Assembly: GCA_036971475.1 (NCBI GenBank)
Contig: JBAIZL010000005.1
Coordinates: 244,216,823 to 244,280,822, forward strand
From: Prosapia bicincta
Lineage: Eukaryota > Arthropoda > Insecta > Hemiptera > Cercopidae
Reading direction: 5' to 3'
DNA length: 64,000 nt
Shown: in pieces, positions 35,262 through 51,150 of the stretch
How the letters are laid out: every line of letters begins with the position of its first letter
Position numbering within the stretch: position 1 is the first letter of the stretch
The notes under the pieces: generated by a model
Told to the model about the DNA's origin: nothing
The model's database searches: none
What the model saw: the letters and a program-made list of their open reading frames with translations, nothing else
Translations under genes and position numbers: made by a program

Positions 35262-35262
<1 letters not shown>
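34249..35262. repeat. 96-bp minisatellite, about nine copies
   Basis: Tandem unit of 96 bp with blocks TATGTTTAATTGCATACATA, TTCTTATATTATTTATATTC, TTAGAATCTTTATGTTCTTA and TATCCTTTATATGTATTTAC. Well preserved from 34258 to about 35150, then decayed. Because 96 is divisible by three, frames stay open across units and give Tyr/Leu/Ile-rich 60-115 codon ORFs, with no supporting signal. I regard these as artefacts of the repeat. Confidence 0.95.

Positions 35263-35270
<8 letters not shown>

Positions 35271-35299
<29 letters not shown>
35271..35299. repeat. (TA)n microsatellite
   Basis: Uninterrupted TA run at the end of the 96-bp array. Confidence 0.9.
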
Positions 35300-35302
<3 letters not shown>

Positions 35303-36989
35303 ACTTATTTTTATATTTATATTTTCTATGCATTATTTTTCACTAACTGTTCCTATGGATGAATGAAGTAGGTTTTTACCAATGCAACACGAAGCAGACT
35401 TGCTTGTTTATTCTAATATCTCAGCCAGTAAAGAAGCACTCAAGCTCCCACATATTTTAAAATTGTTACTCTAAGACTATCATCACACATAAGCGTGCGT
35501 GCTTCTCGTACATTTAATGCCCTACTTTATCATAGTATAACAATAATCGCTATTCAGGTCATGACCTTCGTCAGTGCTCTTACCATTAATTTCGCACCGC
35601 GGTGCTTTCACCATAGGTGCTTATTTTATTACGCCTCGCCATTACGTTAGGGAGCTGTAATATAATATACATAATCATTGCGAATGTCATTACAATAATG
35701 TGAGAAAATGATAATACAATTAACCGTACTAACGCATGTGGGGCGAAACCGATTTTCCAAAGAGGCTTTAGATCGTGTTATCAACACAGACGAGTGTTTG
35801 TATAGTTTAAGTTTAAACCAATGCGACTCCTACTCGCGACAAATGATTTTGCCTGAGAAAGGATTTAACAAGGTATTGGTAGTATTTTCTGACAGTTTAT
35901 GATAATACAATTTTCTGAATAGTTTTCAAAATTCCGTAGTTGGTTATGTACGAGATTAATATCATTTAAAATAATCACACAGCTTCTATTTACTTCTAAA
36001 CTTCAAATTATTTCTGTTATAAAATCTAACATAATTTCTTATTTTCAGTTGACGTGTAATATTAATGTTTTATGTAAAGTAATATAGCTTGAGATATAGT
36101 GCTTCAATACGTCAACCAGTCGTCAGAGAAAAAGGAAGTTATGCATCGCCATGGTTTTTGTAGACTGATTTTTATTACAATGGCTGAAGTTAGGGTACTG
36201 GGCAAGGATTATTGATAATTGACAGATTTAAAGGAGGGCTATTTACATTAGGCCAGGCTTTTTATTGGTTTGGAAGGACAATCTACCGGACTTTTCATTT
36301 TACTTATAAAAAGTAATGTCAAATTCGAGTATAAACTCTTGCTTATGTGTTTAAAAATTCCGAGTATTCTGTAAACATTATCTATTTGACGTTACAGCGA
36401 ATGTGACAACGCAGTACGCAAGCAGCACAATGGTCCAGTCACAGTGTTAGTGGTGAATAACCAACTTTACGAATGGGCTTAGATGAGTAAATATACTAGA
36501 AAACGGTTTTTATTTGTAACATTGATAGCATATATCGAAAAAATATTCAAGAGTATGATTAAAAATTTATTGTACAGTATACGTATTAATAGTTTTGATA
36601 TAAGGAGTTTATTTTAGCAAAAGCCTTTTTTAACGTTATATTTCCAATTAGTAGTTTTTATTACTATGTTTAAAATAAGCTATTTTCAGTGATTTATTAA
36701 AACTTATGGCATAAAACGGAATCAAGAGTAAAAGACATAAGTTAGATTGAACATAACACAGGACCAATGGCGTGATTTCGTATAGTGCGATTGATGGCGG
36801 GATAATTCGATCTCCCTAAGAAGGGCGTAACTAAAGACTGAGACCCCGATAGAGGCTAAACATACTTCATGACGTGATCCTGCACATCTGCACAATGTCA
36901 CAACCCTATTCTAGATTTTATTACGAATGACATTTTAATTTTTCTTCATAGCCTCCAGTAGTTTTATACTGAAAGACTATACAACCGTA
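35300..36989. other. Mostly non-coding, one weak open segment
   Basis: 35708-35902 is open on the plus strand (64 codons, including KEALDRVINTDECLYSLSL and ending near an AACAAG|GTATTG donor-like word). It is preceded by a possible branch point TACTAAC and acceptor TTTTCCAAAG at 35761. It is not recognised and is only weakly supported as an exon. The rest is AT-rich. Confidence 0.3.
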
Positions 36990-37246
36990 TATATTATAAC
37001 GAAACGCATGCTTCTAACTAGAAATATTTAATAAAAGCATTGTTACATATTTGTAAATCCATAGGTAGAAGGTTGTTGTGTTAAGAGATATCATTAGTTG
37101 AAAAGACAAAGGCGTTTATATATTATAACGAAACGCATGCTTCTAACTAGAAATATTTAATAAAAGCATAGTTACATATTTGTAAATCCATAGGTAGAAG
37201 GTTGTTGTGTTAAGAGATACCGTTAGTTGAAAAGACAAAGGCGTTT
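36990..37246. repeat. Recent 129-bp tandem duplication
   Basis: 36990-37118 and 37119-37246 match almost perfectly, each starting TATATTATAACGAAACGCAT and ending GACAAAGGCGTTT. Only a few substitutions separate them. Confidence 0.95.
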
Positions 37247-38250
37247 TCCCAAAGTATTGAGAATTCTAAACCGGGAATAAGAACAATAGACGCGATGAAA
37301 GGTATATTGCTGAGGATAAAGCCAAAGTCCGAAAGTAGTCTTTTTTGGCGGAGTTCCCAAACTTGTACTTTACCAAATTGAATGCGTGCAGAGAACAATG
37401 CAAATCAAGACATGGGCAGTTTGAGTGAAGAATATAGAAGAAAGGTAAGCAAATGGAGGAGATCCAAGATCTACGAGTCAGAGAGGATTGAGTTTTGGAA
37501 GTCGCGGAGTACAGTCCAGTTTAGGTGGTCGAAGAAGGAGTTCGGTGAGACGGAAGAGGATTGCAGCTTTGGGTAGTTGAAGTAGTCCGACCCTGGAAGC
37601 GGAGAGACAGGAGAGGGTTGAAGAGGAACGCCGTGGATCACGAGGGAAAAACAGAGGAGCTGTGAGATTCACTCAAGTTAATCAACGCAAATATAAGTAC
37701 AACTTAATAATTAATAATAATTTAAAATTTCAATTTTTGTGAAATTTAAATTATAAAGCCTACAAGTAAAACCTTTCAAAGGAGCCTAATAAGTACAGTT
37801 ATAACATTACAATCCATAATACAGTAACCTCGCGGCTGGAGATACATGCATTTAACATAGGTTGTGTCTATGACAAGATTAGACTCAGGACAACTATTAA
37901 TTTGTAAAGAGTTCTTGCGGTTTGTCTTACTATTGCAGTTAGCTGGCAAAATTATAAAATTATAAAATTTAATTTAGATTTTCTAAATCTAAATTAGTAG
38001 TAAACTTTTAGTAAATTAAAGTAAAGTTAAGAACCAAGTTAACTTTTGTTAAATCAAGGAATTTTTATTTAATTGTAATCTGTTTAGTTTAAGAATATGG
38101 CGCCAAACATAAGCTATTTAAAGAAATATTCAATATTAATATAAAACAAATTCAGGTAACATTTTTATAAATCTATTTTTAACATAAAAGAAGCCAGGTG
38201 ATAGTAAAGAGTTATCGCAAGCATAAGTAAGAATTTGCGTCTTATGTTAT
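37247..38250. other. Purine-rich open segment of unknown nature
   Basis: 37382-37576 is open on the plus strand (64 codons, rich in E, K, R, S, W) in a purine-rich, GC-richer block extending to about 37670. A GTAAGC donor-like word sits at 37444. No domain recognised. It could be a fragment of an unidentified repeat. 37690-38250 is AT-rich. Confidence 0.25.
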
Positions 38251-42374
<4,124 letters not shown>

Positions 42375-42412
<38 letters not shown>

Positions 42413-42421
42413 TATATATAT
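42375..42421. repeat. (TA)n(CA)n microsatellite beside hairpin
   Basis: TA run with a short ACACACA insert directly left of the inverted repeat. Confidence 0.9.
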
Positions 42422-42541
42422 CACTTTCACTTATGTACTTAAACAAGAATCTTACTTGATATTTATGCGAGTTAATTTTCAATGACTAGCCTTGCCATTA
42501 TCTTCGGGCATCTAAGCATTCTTGTTTAAGTACATAAGTGT
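42420..42541. mobile_element. Inverted-repeat terminus, family shared with 59.2 kb
   Basis: Perfect 23-base arms (42428-42450 and 42518-42540), containing CTTATGTACTTAAACAAGAA and its complement, enclose a 67-base loop. The left arm continues TTACTTGATATTTATGCGAG, matching the hairpin at 59186-59375, so both are copies of one dispersed foldback or PLE-type terminus. Confidence 0.75.
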
Positions 42542-43836
42542 ATACAAGGAAACAGTGTTGCATAACTACAAATACATACCTACATATATATGAGATTTAA
42601 AATATGCTCAATATATTACAGACAAATTTAAAGTAAACCAACCAACAATTAAATAACAAATAATCGCTCTTTTAATTAGCTTGTATTTCTATTTGCCCTG
42701 AAATTAAATATGAGATGAGAAACAAAATTTCACTTTTAAAACAACTCTGGAGGAGGGCGGTAACCCACCTCCCAGCAGTTACGATTTCGTAAACTGTGAT
42801 TACCCAAAAAATAAATACTGAAGCCACTCCTGCTCGTATATTTTAACGTTGTAATTAGTTATACAATTTAAAACAAATAATTGGTCTTTGGTTTCATTAA
42901 AAGCAACATAAAGTATAATTTTTTATGAGTATTTAACAGAATTGCTAAAATGTCAAGTATTTTGTCATTTTGACAATATCATACAATAGACGTTTACCTA
43001 TTTATGCAGAAAATATAATTTTGCATGATGTTTCATTTATTGGGACTCATTCAATACCGAAACACAAAAGCACTCAATTAGCTGAATAAACAAACCAAAT
43101 GTCATACACCCTATCAGAATATGAAAATTAGAATATTTTACTTAATAAAAAATATTAACTACTGGGTATATAAGTAGCTTATTATACAAGGTAAAATTGA
43201 TGGCACAAGGAGCACCTCTTGGCTGAAGAACTAGCGACAATTCTATAGAGGGAACACAAGGGCAATATTTAGCAGTGGATGAGGCTCAAATATCGTTGAT
43301 GAGTGCCTACGTATGATACGACAAAACACACTAGGAAGAGCAAGAACCATTAATCAACTGTCTCTGATTCATAAATCCTGCAGAAGTTATAAATAACTTT
43401 ATATGTTATCACTTAAATTACGATAGATATTCCTTTCAGAGTCATATTCTTACATATATAAGCCCAATACTAACATGAAAATGTGGATATGAAAATTTGT
43501 GTTAGGTTTATCTATGTATATTAATATTGGTAGAAATGTTTCGTGTTATATCTTTCAATTTATTGAACAGTTTGCAAAAAAAAAACATACTTACTTAGGA
43601 GGTGTTAACCTTTTGGCAGGCTACAGTGCTAGAGTGATCAAAAACTTGAGCTTCTTAATATGTACTTTGAAAACAAAATTTATATCTACAAAAATTTACA
43701 ATATATGAAGGCTACTTTTTAAGAGAAACTATCAAGTATTAGGTAGGCCTACTGCTAGCAGTATACAGATACATTATCAAAGTCCTAAGACCTCTTAATA
43801 AGTACATCTTTTTTGTAAATTGTTAATTGAAAATTT
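42542..43836. other. AT-rich non-coding stretch
   Basis: Nothing recognised. The 69-codon plus frame at 43499-43708 lacks support. Confidence 0.4.
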
Positions 43837-43913
43837 ATATTATATATATATATATATATATATTATATTATATAATATATGTTATATATTATTATATTAT
43901 AATATATATTGTA

Positions 43914-43963
<50 letters not shown>
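43837..43963. repeat. (TA)n / TATTA low-complexity tract
   Basis: Two TA runs joined by TATATTA-type sequence. Confidence 0.9.
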
Positions 43964-43964
<1 letters not shown>

Positions 43965-44175
43965 CATGTTTTCTTTTATAATAATAAAAAACAACTAAGG
44001 TTATCCGAATACGAGAATAATATATATATAAATATAAAATACGTTTTCTTGTTTAATAATTTAAAACAACATAGGTTATTCAAATACAAGAATATTTATT
44101 AATTTATATCCAAAGCTTTTCGTTGGTAAACAGTACCAAAATCATCAGGAATGAAAATTACAATAATGTAAGCTA
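43964..44175 (-). mobile_element. PLE terminus (inverted orientation)
   Basis: On the minus strand CTGATGA (44148-44142) is followed by a TTGGTA...TACCAA stem, C, and GAAA (44121-44118), then AGCTTTGGATATAAATT and TACAAGAAT... as at 59.45-59.54 kb. A second related tail (AAACAACTAAGGTTATCCGA) lies immediately left, so two ends may be nested. A short (TA)n follows at 44178. Confidence 0.7.
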
Positions 44176-44462
44176 ATATATATATATATATATATAAGCT
44201 CTGTTTAGCTACTCCTAACAAACTTTAACTCACTTTTCATGTAACAAAACTAGAATAAATATTTCAAAAATAAATTTCATCTTGTCTAATCGGTTCCAGG
44301 AATAATTATCTAACCTTCCATTAATCTTTTTTAACTGGGCAGACATCTCAAACTAACTTCTAAAATAAAATAATAATAAGTTATAATAATACAGTATTGG
44401 TAGAATATTTCTCTTATATCTTTTTTATTTTAATTCACAGTTTATATAGATACGTTTATAGA

Positions 44463-44485
44463 CAGACACACACACACACACACAA

Positions 44486-44534
<49 letters not shown>

Positions 44535-44552
44535 CACACACACACACACGCA

Positions 44553-44593
<41 letters not shown>

Positions 44594-44597
44594 ACAC

Positions 44598-44685
<88 letters not shown>
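44463..44685. repeat. Compound (CA)n(TA)n microsatellite
   Basis: About 180 bases of CA with short interruptions, then about 40 of TA. Long Thr-His and Val-Cys frames here are artefacts. Confidence 0.97.
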
Positions 44686-44686
<1 letters not shown>

Positions 44687-44689
44687 AAC

Positions 44690-44955
44690 ACATTAACATC
44701 TACTCACAAACACCAAATCACTAATAAATATCTGTAAAATGGTTAGTTCTCTTTTAACAAGAGATTAATTAGGTTGTCTAAAATTTTTAATTATTATGTG
44801 GACAGCTATTGGCTTTCTCTTTCAATTATATATGAAATAATAATAATAGTATTGTATTATAATATAGAATAATACATACAAAGCACAGTGGTGATAATTA
44901 TAACTATAAATATCACTTGATTGTAGAAACGCTTTATATAAATAATTGGCTACCA
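44690..44955. other. AT-rich spacer
   Basis: Nothing recognised. Confidence 0.4.
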
Positions 44956-45060
44956 CTAATTGTAAATTTCTGAAGATGATAATTCTGTCATCGAAATGTA
45001 CCTAAATGTTTCGTAGCTGTTAATATTTTTGGAACATAATCATAGTTTATTTCGTTATAT
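44956..45060 (+). mobile_element. Solo PLE-like terminus
   Basis: CTGAAGA (44970-44976), then a GAT...ATC stem and CGAAATGTAC (44992-45001). Same family signature as at 8.25 and 46.4 kb. No partner or coding remnant adjacent. Confidence 0.6.
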
Positions 45061-46290
45061 TTCTATTTTTAAGCTAATTTATAAATTTTATTTATTAAAA
45101 ACAAACATGAAATCATTGATAACGTAAGCAAACCCGTCCCAGCTTCATATATCTGAGTTTAACAATTAAAACAGTTTTTGCACCTCAAACAAAATATCGG
45201 AGGTTAAAGACCTCACTACCTGCAGGCAACAATTTAGCGAACACGTTGTTGGTTCAATAACTAGGTGTTAAGAAAACGAAAAGTAGAGTCATTTGGAACA
45301 CTTTCTGTGTCGGTTAGACCGGGTCATGTACGTGGCGCTCACACGGAGTGGGTAATTGATTCGAAGCATCGCCTTTACTCGCAACTCCGGCATCAACATG
45401 TAATTCCGTGCAAGGATTAGACAAGCTTATCGCGTTTATGCATTGTTTTACGATAAGAAACGGACGGAGGGAGAGAGAAAGAGAGATATGTCCATGCTCA
45501 TGATTTGGGTGTTTGTGATATTTTTTTATAATTCTAAATAAGAATGGAACTAGCACCAGATATTTTTCTGTAATATGTTTATTTACTAATACACATATCG
45601 AGTATATTGTAACATACAAGGTCATATATTTCAATAATTATTATTTATCGAGGTTATTCAATGTGTAAAATTAATTAAATAACTAGGAAATGCTCGCTAT
45701 TTATCAATACTATTATATAAAATTCTAATGGTGTGTGTGTGTGTGTGTGTGTGAGTGTGTGTGTTACACAATCACGTAACAACTATTAGACCCATTGATT
45801 TGTAAATTTACATGGACATTCTTAGGGGCCCTGGATAACAAATAGGCCTATTCTTATTTAGAAATTCCATCAGGGCTTCACCCCAAAGGCCTTGAAACTC
45901 CCTTACCTCACAATTATCAATAGTCCATTTTATACCTGGCTTAATTATCACATAGTATATTTATTTGTTAGTAATCCCACTGCAAAAGTCACATTTAAAC
46001 ACGGTTAAACAGGTGATAGTAAATGTTTGTTGTTATTTATCTTTCAAGGTTAGTTGTACCTTTACAAATGTTATGTTCCAGGAGCTTTTGTCTTGGTTTT
46101 TCAAGACAATAATCAGTAGAGGTTATAAACTATAGTTTGATATATTTTATTCGAGTTAATTTTAGTAAATTAAATTCAACGCAAATACAAATATAAATTA
46201 AATGAATAAAAATATACTTTAATCCCGTACGAAGGATTGGTATTCTGCTAGTATGCAAGAAAATCAGATTAAATATTAATAAGTAATACT
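45061..46290. other. Mixed stretch with (TG)n and one unassigned open frame
   Basis: 45314-45634 is open on the minus strand (106 codons). Its C-terminal half (NPCTELHVDAGVASKG ...) is protein-like, but part of the frame is a GA-rich low-complexity run. No splice sites or family recognised. A (TG)n microsatellite lies at 45731-45765. Confidence 0.3.
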
Positions 46291-46710
46291 CAAAAACCTT
46301 TACATAAAATACTTTTATTTATTATAAATGCACAAATATGTACATTTCGGTTACCAAAAAACCATCTTCAGAAGCTTGCCAGTTGAAGTTCTAAGACTCA
46401 GGCAGTCTTGGTGGCTGTATCTAAGAGTATTGTTACTTGGTAACTTAAATTTTCATCAGGTTAAAATAAAAATATATGAGGCTAGAGGTTTTTGAGTATT
46501 ACTTATTAAAATATTAATATTAACGTTAATAAAGAATACGCACAACCTCTAACCACAAATATTGTTATTCTAGTCTTATGAAAAAGACATGACAGTACAT
46601 AATCTGTATGCGAGTACGTATTGTCATATCTCTGAGGATGGTTACTTTGTACCCGAAATGTACATAAGCCTAGAATAAAAATATTTGCATTTAGAGGTTG
46701 TTTGTAGTCT
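46291..46710. mobile_element. Two PLE-like termini in inverted orientation
   Basis: Minus strand near 46371-46340: CTGAAGATGGTT ... AACC, GAAATGTAC. Plus strand near 46632-46665: CTGAGGATGGT ... ACC, CGAAATGTAC. Each has the CTGANGA / stem / GAAA layout and they face each other about 260 bases apart. The intervening sequence shows no readable RT or endonuclease remnant. Confidence 0.6.
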
Positions 46711-47729
46711 ATTATTTCTTAATGTTAAACTACAGTAAATTGTTCCAAATAATTTTTGAATAGTATCATAATGACCAAACAAATCACCGATGTTGCAAAA
46801 ATATATTACACCTTCAATGGAGAAAGTTGTAAGAGTTACAGGAAAAAAAATAGTGTAGATGTCTAGAAAATTACAAATTCCACAAAATATATCTCCCTGT
46901 ACAACACAAAAGTTCAACAATTCAAAGTTTTTTCGCAAAAGAGATCGTTGTGCTATACATTAAAATATAGCTCGAAAGTATCCAGTTGGGGTATATTTTG
47001 CTATTAAAAAAAAATTATCCAAACGTTAGCTTACCGGTTGACAAGTGAAAGTGTACCGTAAGCTTACCTTTTTGTAACCAAATACATGCTAAACATATGT
47101 TTTGTGAGTACTACATATATATTGCATTGAGTATAGCACGGTGCTCTCTTTTACAGAGGAACTCTCACTCTATAACGTTTCGTGGATGTTAAATTAGGAT
47201 TAGACTGTAGTTCATTAAAAATTATTATTATTATTTAAATCCAAACTCATTGTAGTCCAATATCGTGTAATATCAATAAAATTAGATTTTTATTTTAAAA
47301 ATCATCTAATATTATGAGGAGGAAAACTTGACTTGAAACCTATTCAGACAGGTTTAAGAACTTATTTTTTTACTATAAGGAATGAAGGTATAATTTCTAA
47401 TAACTTTATATATTTGGCTAATTTATCTAATTTAGATTATAATATTCTTATCTTGTTTTCAAAAAAACCAATGAGAGTCTAGTTTTCTTATTCTGTAAAT
47501 TAATGTTTTTCTAATTTAATGTCCTTAAAGCCCTGGTATTAATTAAATTGGTTTACATCGTGCAAAATAAAATAATGTTTAGTAAATTAGGTAAAGACTC
47601 AGTTACGAAAAATGATACTCGAGATATATCATACAAAGTAAACTCTGTCGATTGTTATAAAAAAAATCTTTGAATAAACTTTAACTACAACAGTAAACAT
47701 TAAATAGCCAACTGTACATCTCACCACAC
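46711..47729. other. AT-rich stretch with a weak exon-like segment
   Basis: On the minus strand 47088-47035 (54 bp) has an acceptor CATATGTTTAG and donor ACCG|GTAAGC and is open in two frames. This is too short to call. Otherwise featureless. Confidence 0.3.
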
Positions 47730-47880
47730 ATTAGTTTAATAAAAACAAACGCAATCAGACTAGTTTCGCCTTCCTCAGTGCTTGACTACCACTGTAACCA
47801 TAACACATCTGATTGTGTTATAAACTAGTGTGTTTGTTTTTATTAAACTAATTTTTTGTGAGATTCAGAGTTAACTATTT
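47730..47880. mobile_element. PLE-like foldback terminus
   Basis: Inverted arms: TTAGTTTAATAAAAACAAAC (left) against GTTTGTTTTTATTAAACTAA (right). The minus strand inside carries CTGAGGAAGGCGAAACTAG, a compact CTGANGA...GAAA motif. Confidence 0.65.
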
Positions 47881-48264
47881 TATTTGTTACCGTTGTGAAT
47901 AGTTCTCACTAGCTAAACGCTAATTAACTAAATAAACTACAAATAAATTGAAAATATCTTAAAATTGACATAAACTTAATACAAAACATTCACAGTCAAT
48001 GTGTGCTACAATCTATACTTCTACGTAATAAAACGTAATTATTAGTAAATAGCCTACAATTATTAGACAAATTGTTACTTAAAACAAACGCTTACCAGAA
48101 TCACTTAATTTCCTGATCCAGATATTTTAGTTTACGTCTAAGTATGCTACTTTCATCTAGGTGTTACGCTTTATTATGTTCGCCAAACAATTTATTTAAC
48201 AAATGCTTTTAGCACTGTAGACTAATTATTTAACTAAAAAAATAAAATTCACTAACCACAATAG
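47881..48264. other. AT-rich spacer
   Basis: Nothing recognised. Confidence 0.4.
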
Positions 48265-48489
48265 AAGAATATTTATTTTACTGCAATTGCTTTATGTAGA
48301 TTTCAATTACATGTTAATCATCTTCATAAATACTATATTGATACTGTAGTACAGAAGTACATATAGTACTTTTGAATATATATAAGAATCTTTATTTTAC
48401 TACAATTGCATTTTGTACATTTCAATTAGATGTTAATCATCTTCATAAGTAATATTGGTACTGTAGTACAGAAGTACATATAGTACTTC

Positions 48490-48492
<3 letters not shown>
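48265..48492 (-). repeat. Tandem pair of PLE-like tails, about 119 bp each
   Basis: 48265-48383 and 48384-48492 are diverged direct repeats. Each carries, on the minus strand, ATGAAGATGATTAACAT and GAAAT(G/C)TAC-type words and ends in AGTACATATAGTACTT before TA-rich sequence. The core first base is changed (ATGAAGA for CTGAAGA). Confidence 0.6.

Positions 48493-48555
<63 letters not shown>
48493..48555. repeat. (TA)n microsatellite
   Basis: Uninterrupted TA run. Confidence 0.95.
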
Positions 48556-48559
<4 letters not shown>

Positions 48560-48576
48560 TCGCAGTAAATTCAATA

Positions 48577-48612
48577 ATAATTCTTGTATTTGTATTTAGA
48601 CTTTTGTTCTTT

Positions 48613-48613
<1 letters not shown>
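48577..48613 (+). mobile_element. Single arm of the 10.6-kb hairpin family
   Basis: AATTCTTGTATTTGTATTTAG...CTTTTGTTCTTTAT repeats the hairpin arm at 10643-10681 with one change. Here it lies between two (TA)n tracts. Confidence 0.7.
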
Positions 48614-48728
<115 letters not shown>

Positions 48729-48769
48729 TAGTAATCGAAATGTACATAAAGTAATTGTAGTAAAATATA

Positions 48770-50189
48770 TATTTTTCGATTGTGGCTAGTGGGTTTTATT
48801 TATTTATTTAAAAAAACCAAGACATAAGGTTGCAGCTCAAATATTTGATTACTGATTACACAAAATATGCTTTTATTTTTGTACTTAGTGAAGTTAAGTA
48901 GGGCCTAATATTTAAGAACGTTAATTATTGCTTGATAAGGTTAAATATATATTTATAATATTTAATTGTTGTGTGTCCAATTATATTTATGTGTAATAAA
49001 TTTATTAAATTATGTTTGGATATAAATTTTGAGTTGTAGAATCTAGGTCGGGTTAGACTATTTTACCTTAATGATATCAAAACGTCGGGAAATGAAAATA
49101 TAAATCAACACTAGTTTTAAGCAAATCGTTAAAATCAGTCCAATATTAAATTAACTTTGTGTAGTGTATCATACGAAAATGATCTATTGCGATAAATGTT
49201 GTTAGGTAAATCTTTAATTTTTTTTTAAAGATTGTTCCTTTTCTTTACTTTGATTCTAAAACCGTAATAGTATAATGTCTGAAAAATTAGACAAAAAATT
49301 AATTTTCAATTTTATCTACGCAGGTTATAAGGGTTTTGATTGTATTAAACATTTTAACAGAGTATTGATGTATAAACTGTAATAAAAGAAAGAAAATTTT
49401 ACATAAAGTGAAATACTGATGAATTACTATTGATAATTAGGATCGATGGCTAGGAAATGGAAAATTCTTAATCCCATATATTTACTATTTTACTGACATT
49501 ACTACAATTACATTGTTGGGAATGTATTTGTTTTAAATTAATTTGTGCCTTTAATAAATCTTTTGGGCGAGGTTTGCAAAATCAAACACGATGACAGTTA
49601 GCACTACATAAACATTTAAGGCAAGGCGGGGATCCTCAGGCCAAGAGCCCATATACTTTCACACGATTCAGTCAACGTAAGTCGTCATAAATTAGAATCA
49701 AATTATATATCTCGATATTGCACTTTGCGATCTGAACGTATGATTTTAAATTTAAGTCAATTTGTGCATGTGTTGTTATAGATTGCCCGTTATCATACAA
49801 ATCACGCTATAAATTCTATGCCATTTGTGGCTTTATGGACAGCGAAATTGAACGGTGAATGGCATAACGGGATTTTTCCTGTAAATTACAATATCAAGAG
49901 AACGAGTGGAAATTTCATGCTGAAATCTATTGACAGTTATAGATGTACGAAATGCCTGGTTTTGTATTTACTCAACGGATTTCGAAAGACAAGAAATGTT
50001 GCTTGCTACATTTTTACAATTTTAAATTAAGAATTTTACATATAACTTATTTTATTCAAAAAATACAATCAAATTATGTATTTATTTTTTAAGGAATCTA
50101 ATTATTGAATAAATAACTAGAACCATAGAATGGCACTCTATTATTGATTTCTAAGGTAGATTTATATTTGGAAACCAAGAATATCTAAA
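48770..50189. other. AT-rich stretch, one unassigned open frame
   Basis: 49818-50030 is open on the plus strand (70 codons, MPFVALWTAKLNGEWHNGIF ...). No domain, splice or promoter evidence. Otherwise nothing recognised. Confidence 0.3.
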
Positions 50190-50412
50190 AACAAATAAAA
50201 ACATACACAAAACTCACAAATGAATCATTTATTTACTCATTAGCGTTTCAATGACCAAGTCATGATCATCAGTGAGTGTCACTACTACAAACTCTAACTT
50301 AAAATAAGTTAGAGTTTGTAGTAGTAACACTCACTTATGATGATGACTTGGACATTGAAACGGTATGAGTAAATAAATGAATAATTTGTGAGTTTTGTGT
50401 ATGTTTTTATTT
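50190..50412. mobile_element. Large near-perfect PLE-type palindrome
   Basis: Arms of about 110 bases (AACAAATAAAAACATACACA ... and its complement) meet at CTAACTTAAAATAAGTTAG. The left arm on the minus strand holds CTGATGATCATGACTTGGTCATTGAAACG: CTGANGA, a strong ATGAC/GTCAT stem, then GAAAC. The right arm keeps a copy with the first core bases altered. This is head-to-head termini with nothing between them. Confidence 0.75.
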
Positions 50413-50662
50413 GTTTTTAACATAACCTCACAAGCTAAGCTCAAAGAATATTTGTTTAAGAATATGTGGTTCATTTGTTTAAATTTTTTTAGGGGTAGAA
50501 TACATTAAAGGTATTCAATTATATGTCGATACATTTTATTGATTGCGATAGGAAATAATAGATCCGAGATATAATAACCCATAAATTAAATCTTGAGTGA
50601 ATGGAGTATAAAAACAATACAGAAAAGATGTCTGGAAATAGAGGAAAAATCACGAACTTGCA
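50413..50662. other. AT-rich spacer
   Basis: Nothing recognised. Confidence 0.4.
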
Positions 50663-50664
50663 TC

Positions 50665-50757
<93 letters not shown>

Positions 50758-50758
50758 T
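50663..50758. repeat. (TA)n microsatellite
   Basis: TA run with single CA and AAA interruptions. Confidence 0.95.
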
Positions 50759-50984
50759 CGTGTAGTATTTTCTACTTTAATAACTATAAAAATAAATCTC
50801 GTAAAAAAGAAAACTCGTAGTGTACATGTTCGTTAAAAAAACTTTTCTTGTATATGAGTAACATAGCAATAAATACACCAAAATTATTTACTTTTTGTTG
50901 ATATTATCAACAGTATGATTATTTTAGCAGTACGGAGGATTGTCGGTATAAAGTGTTTCCAGGCAGTATTGATAGCTGACGGAT

Positions 50985-51150
50985 TAACATAGATCCTTTC
51001 GACCCGCACACGCACATACGTGACACTCTCAGTCCGGTCTACCCCTCATAGCCGCCTGATAAATTGAGGCTGGGAGTGAGAGTCTGTGTACGGGCGCTTA
51101 CCGAAATATTTGCCCTCTTCCTCAGCGGTCAGGACTGACTGAGAAATTTA
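50985..51150. mobile_element. Possible PLE-like foldback
   Basis: ACTCTCAGTCC near 51028 is inverted against GGGAGTGAGAGT near 51072. On the minus strand near 51125-51095, GCTGAGGAAGAGGGC ... CGGTAAGCGCCC gives a CTGANGA box but an altered GAAA (GTAA). GC-rich for this window. Confidence 0.4.
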
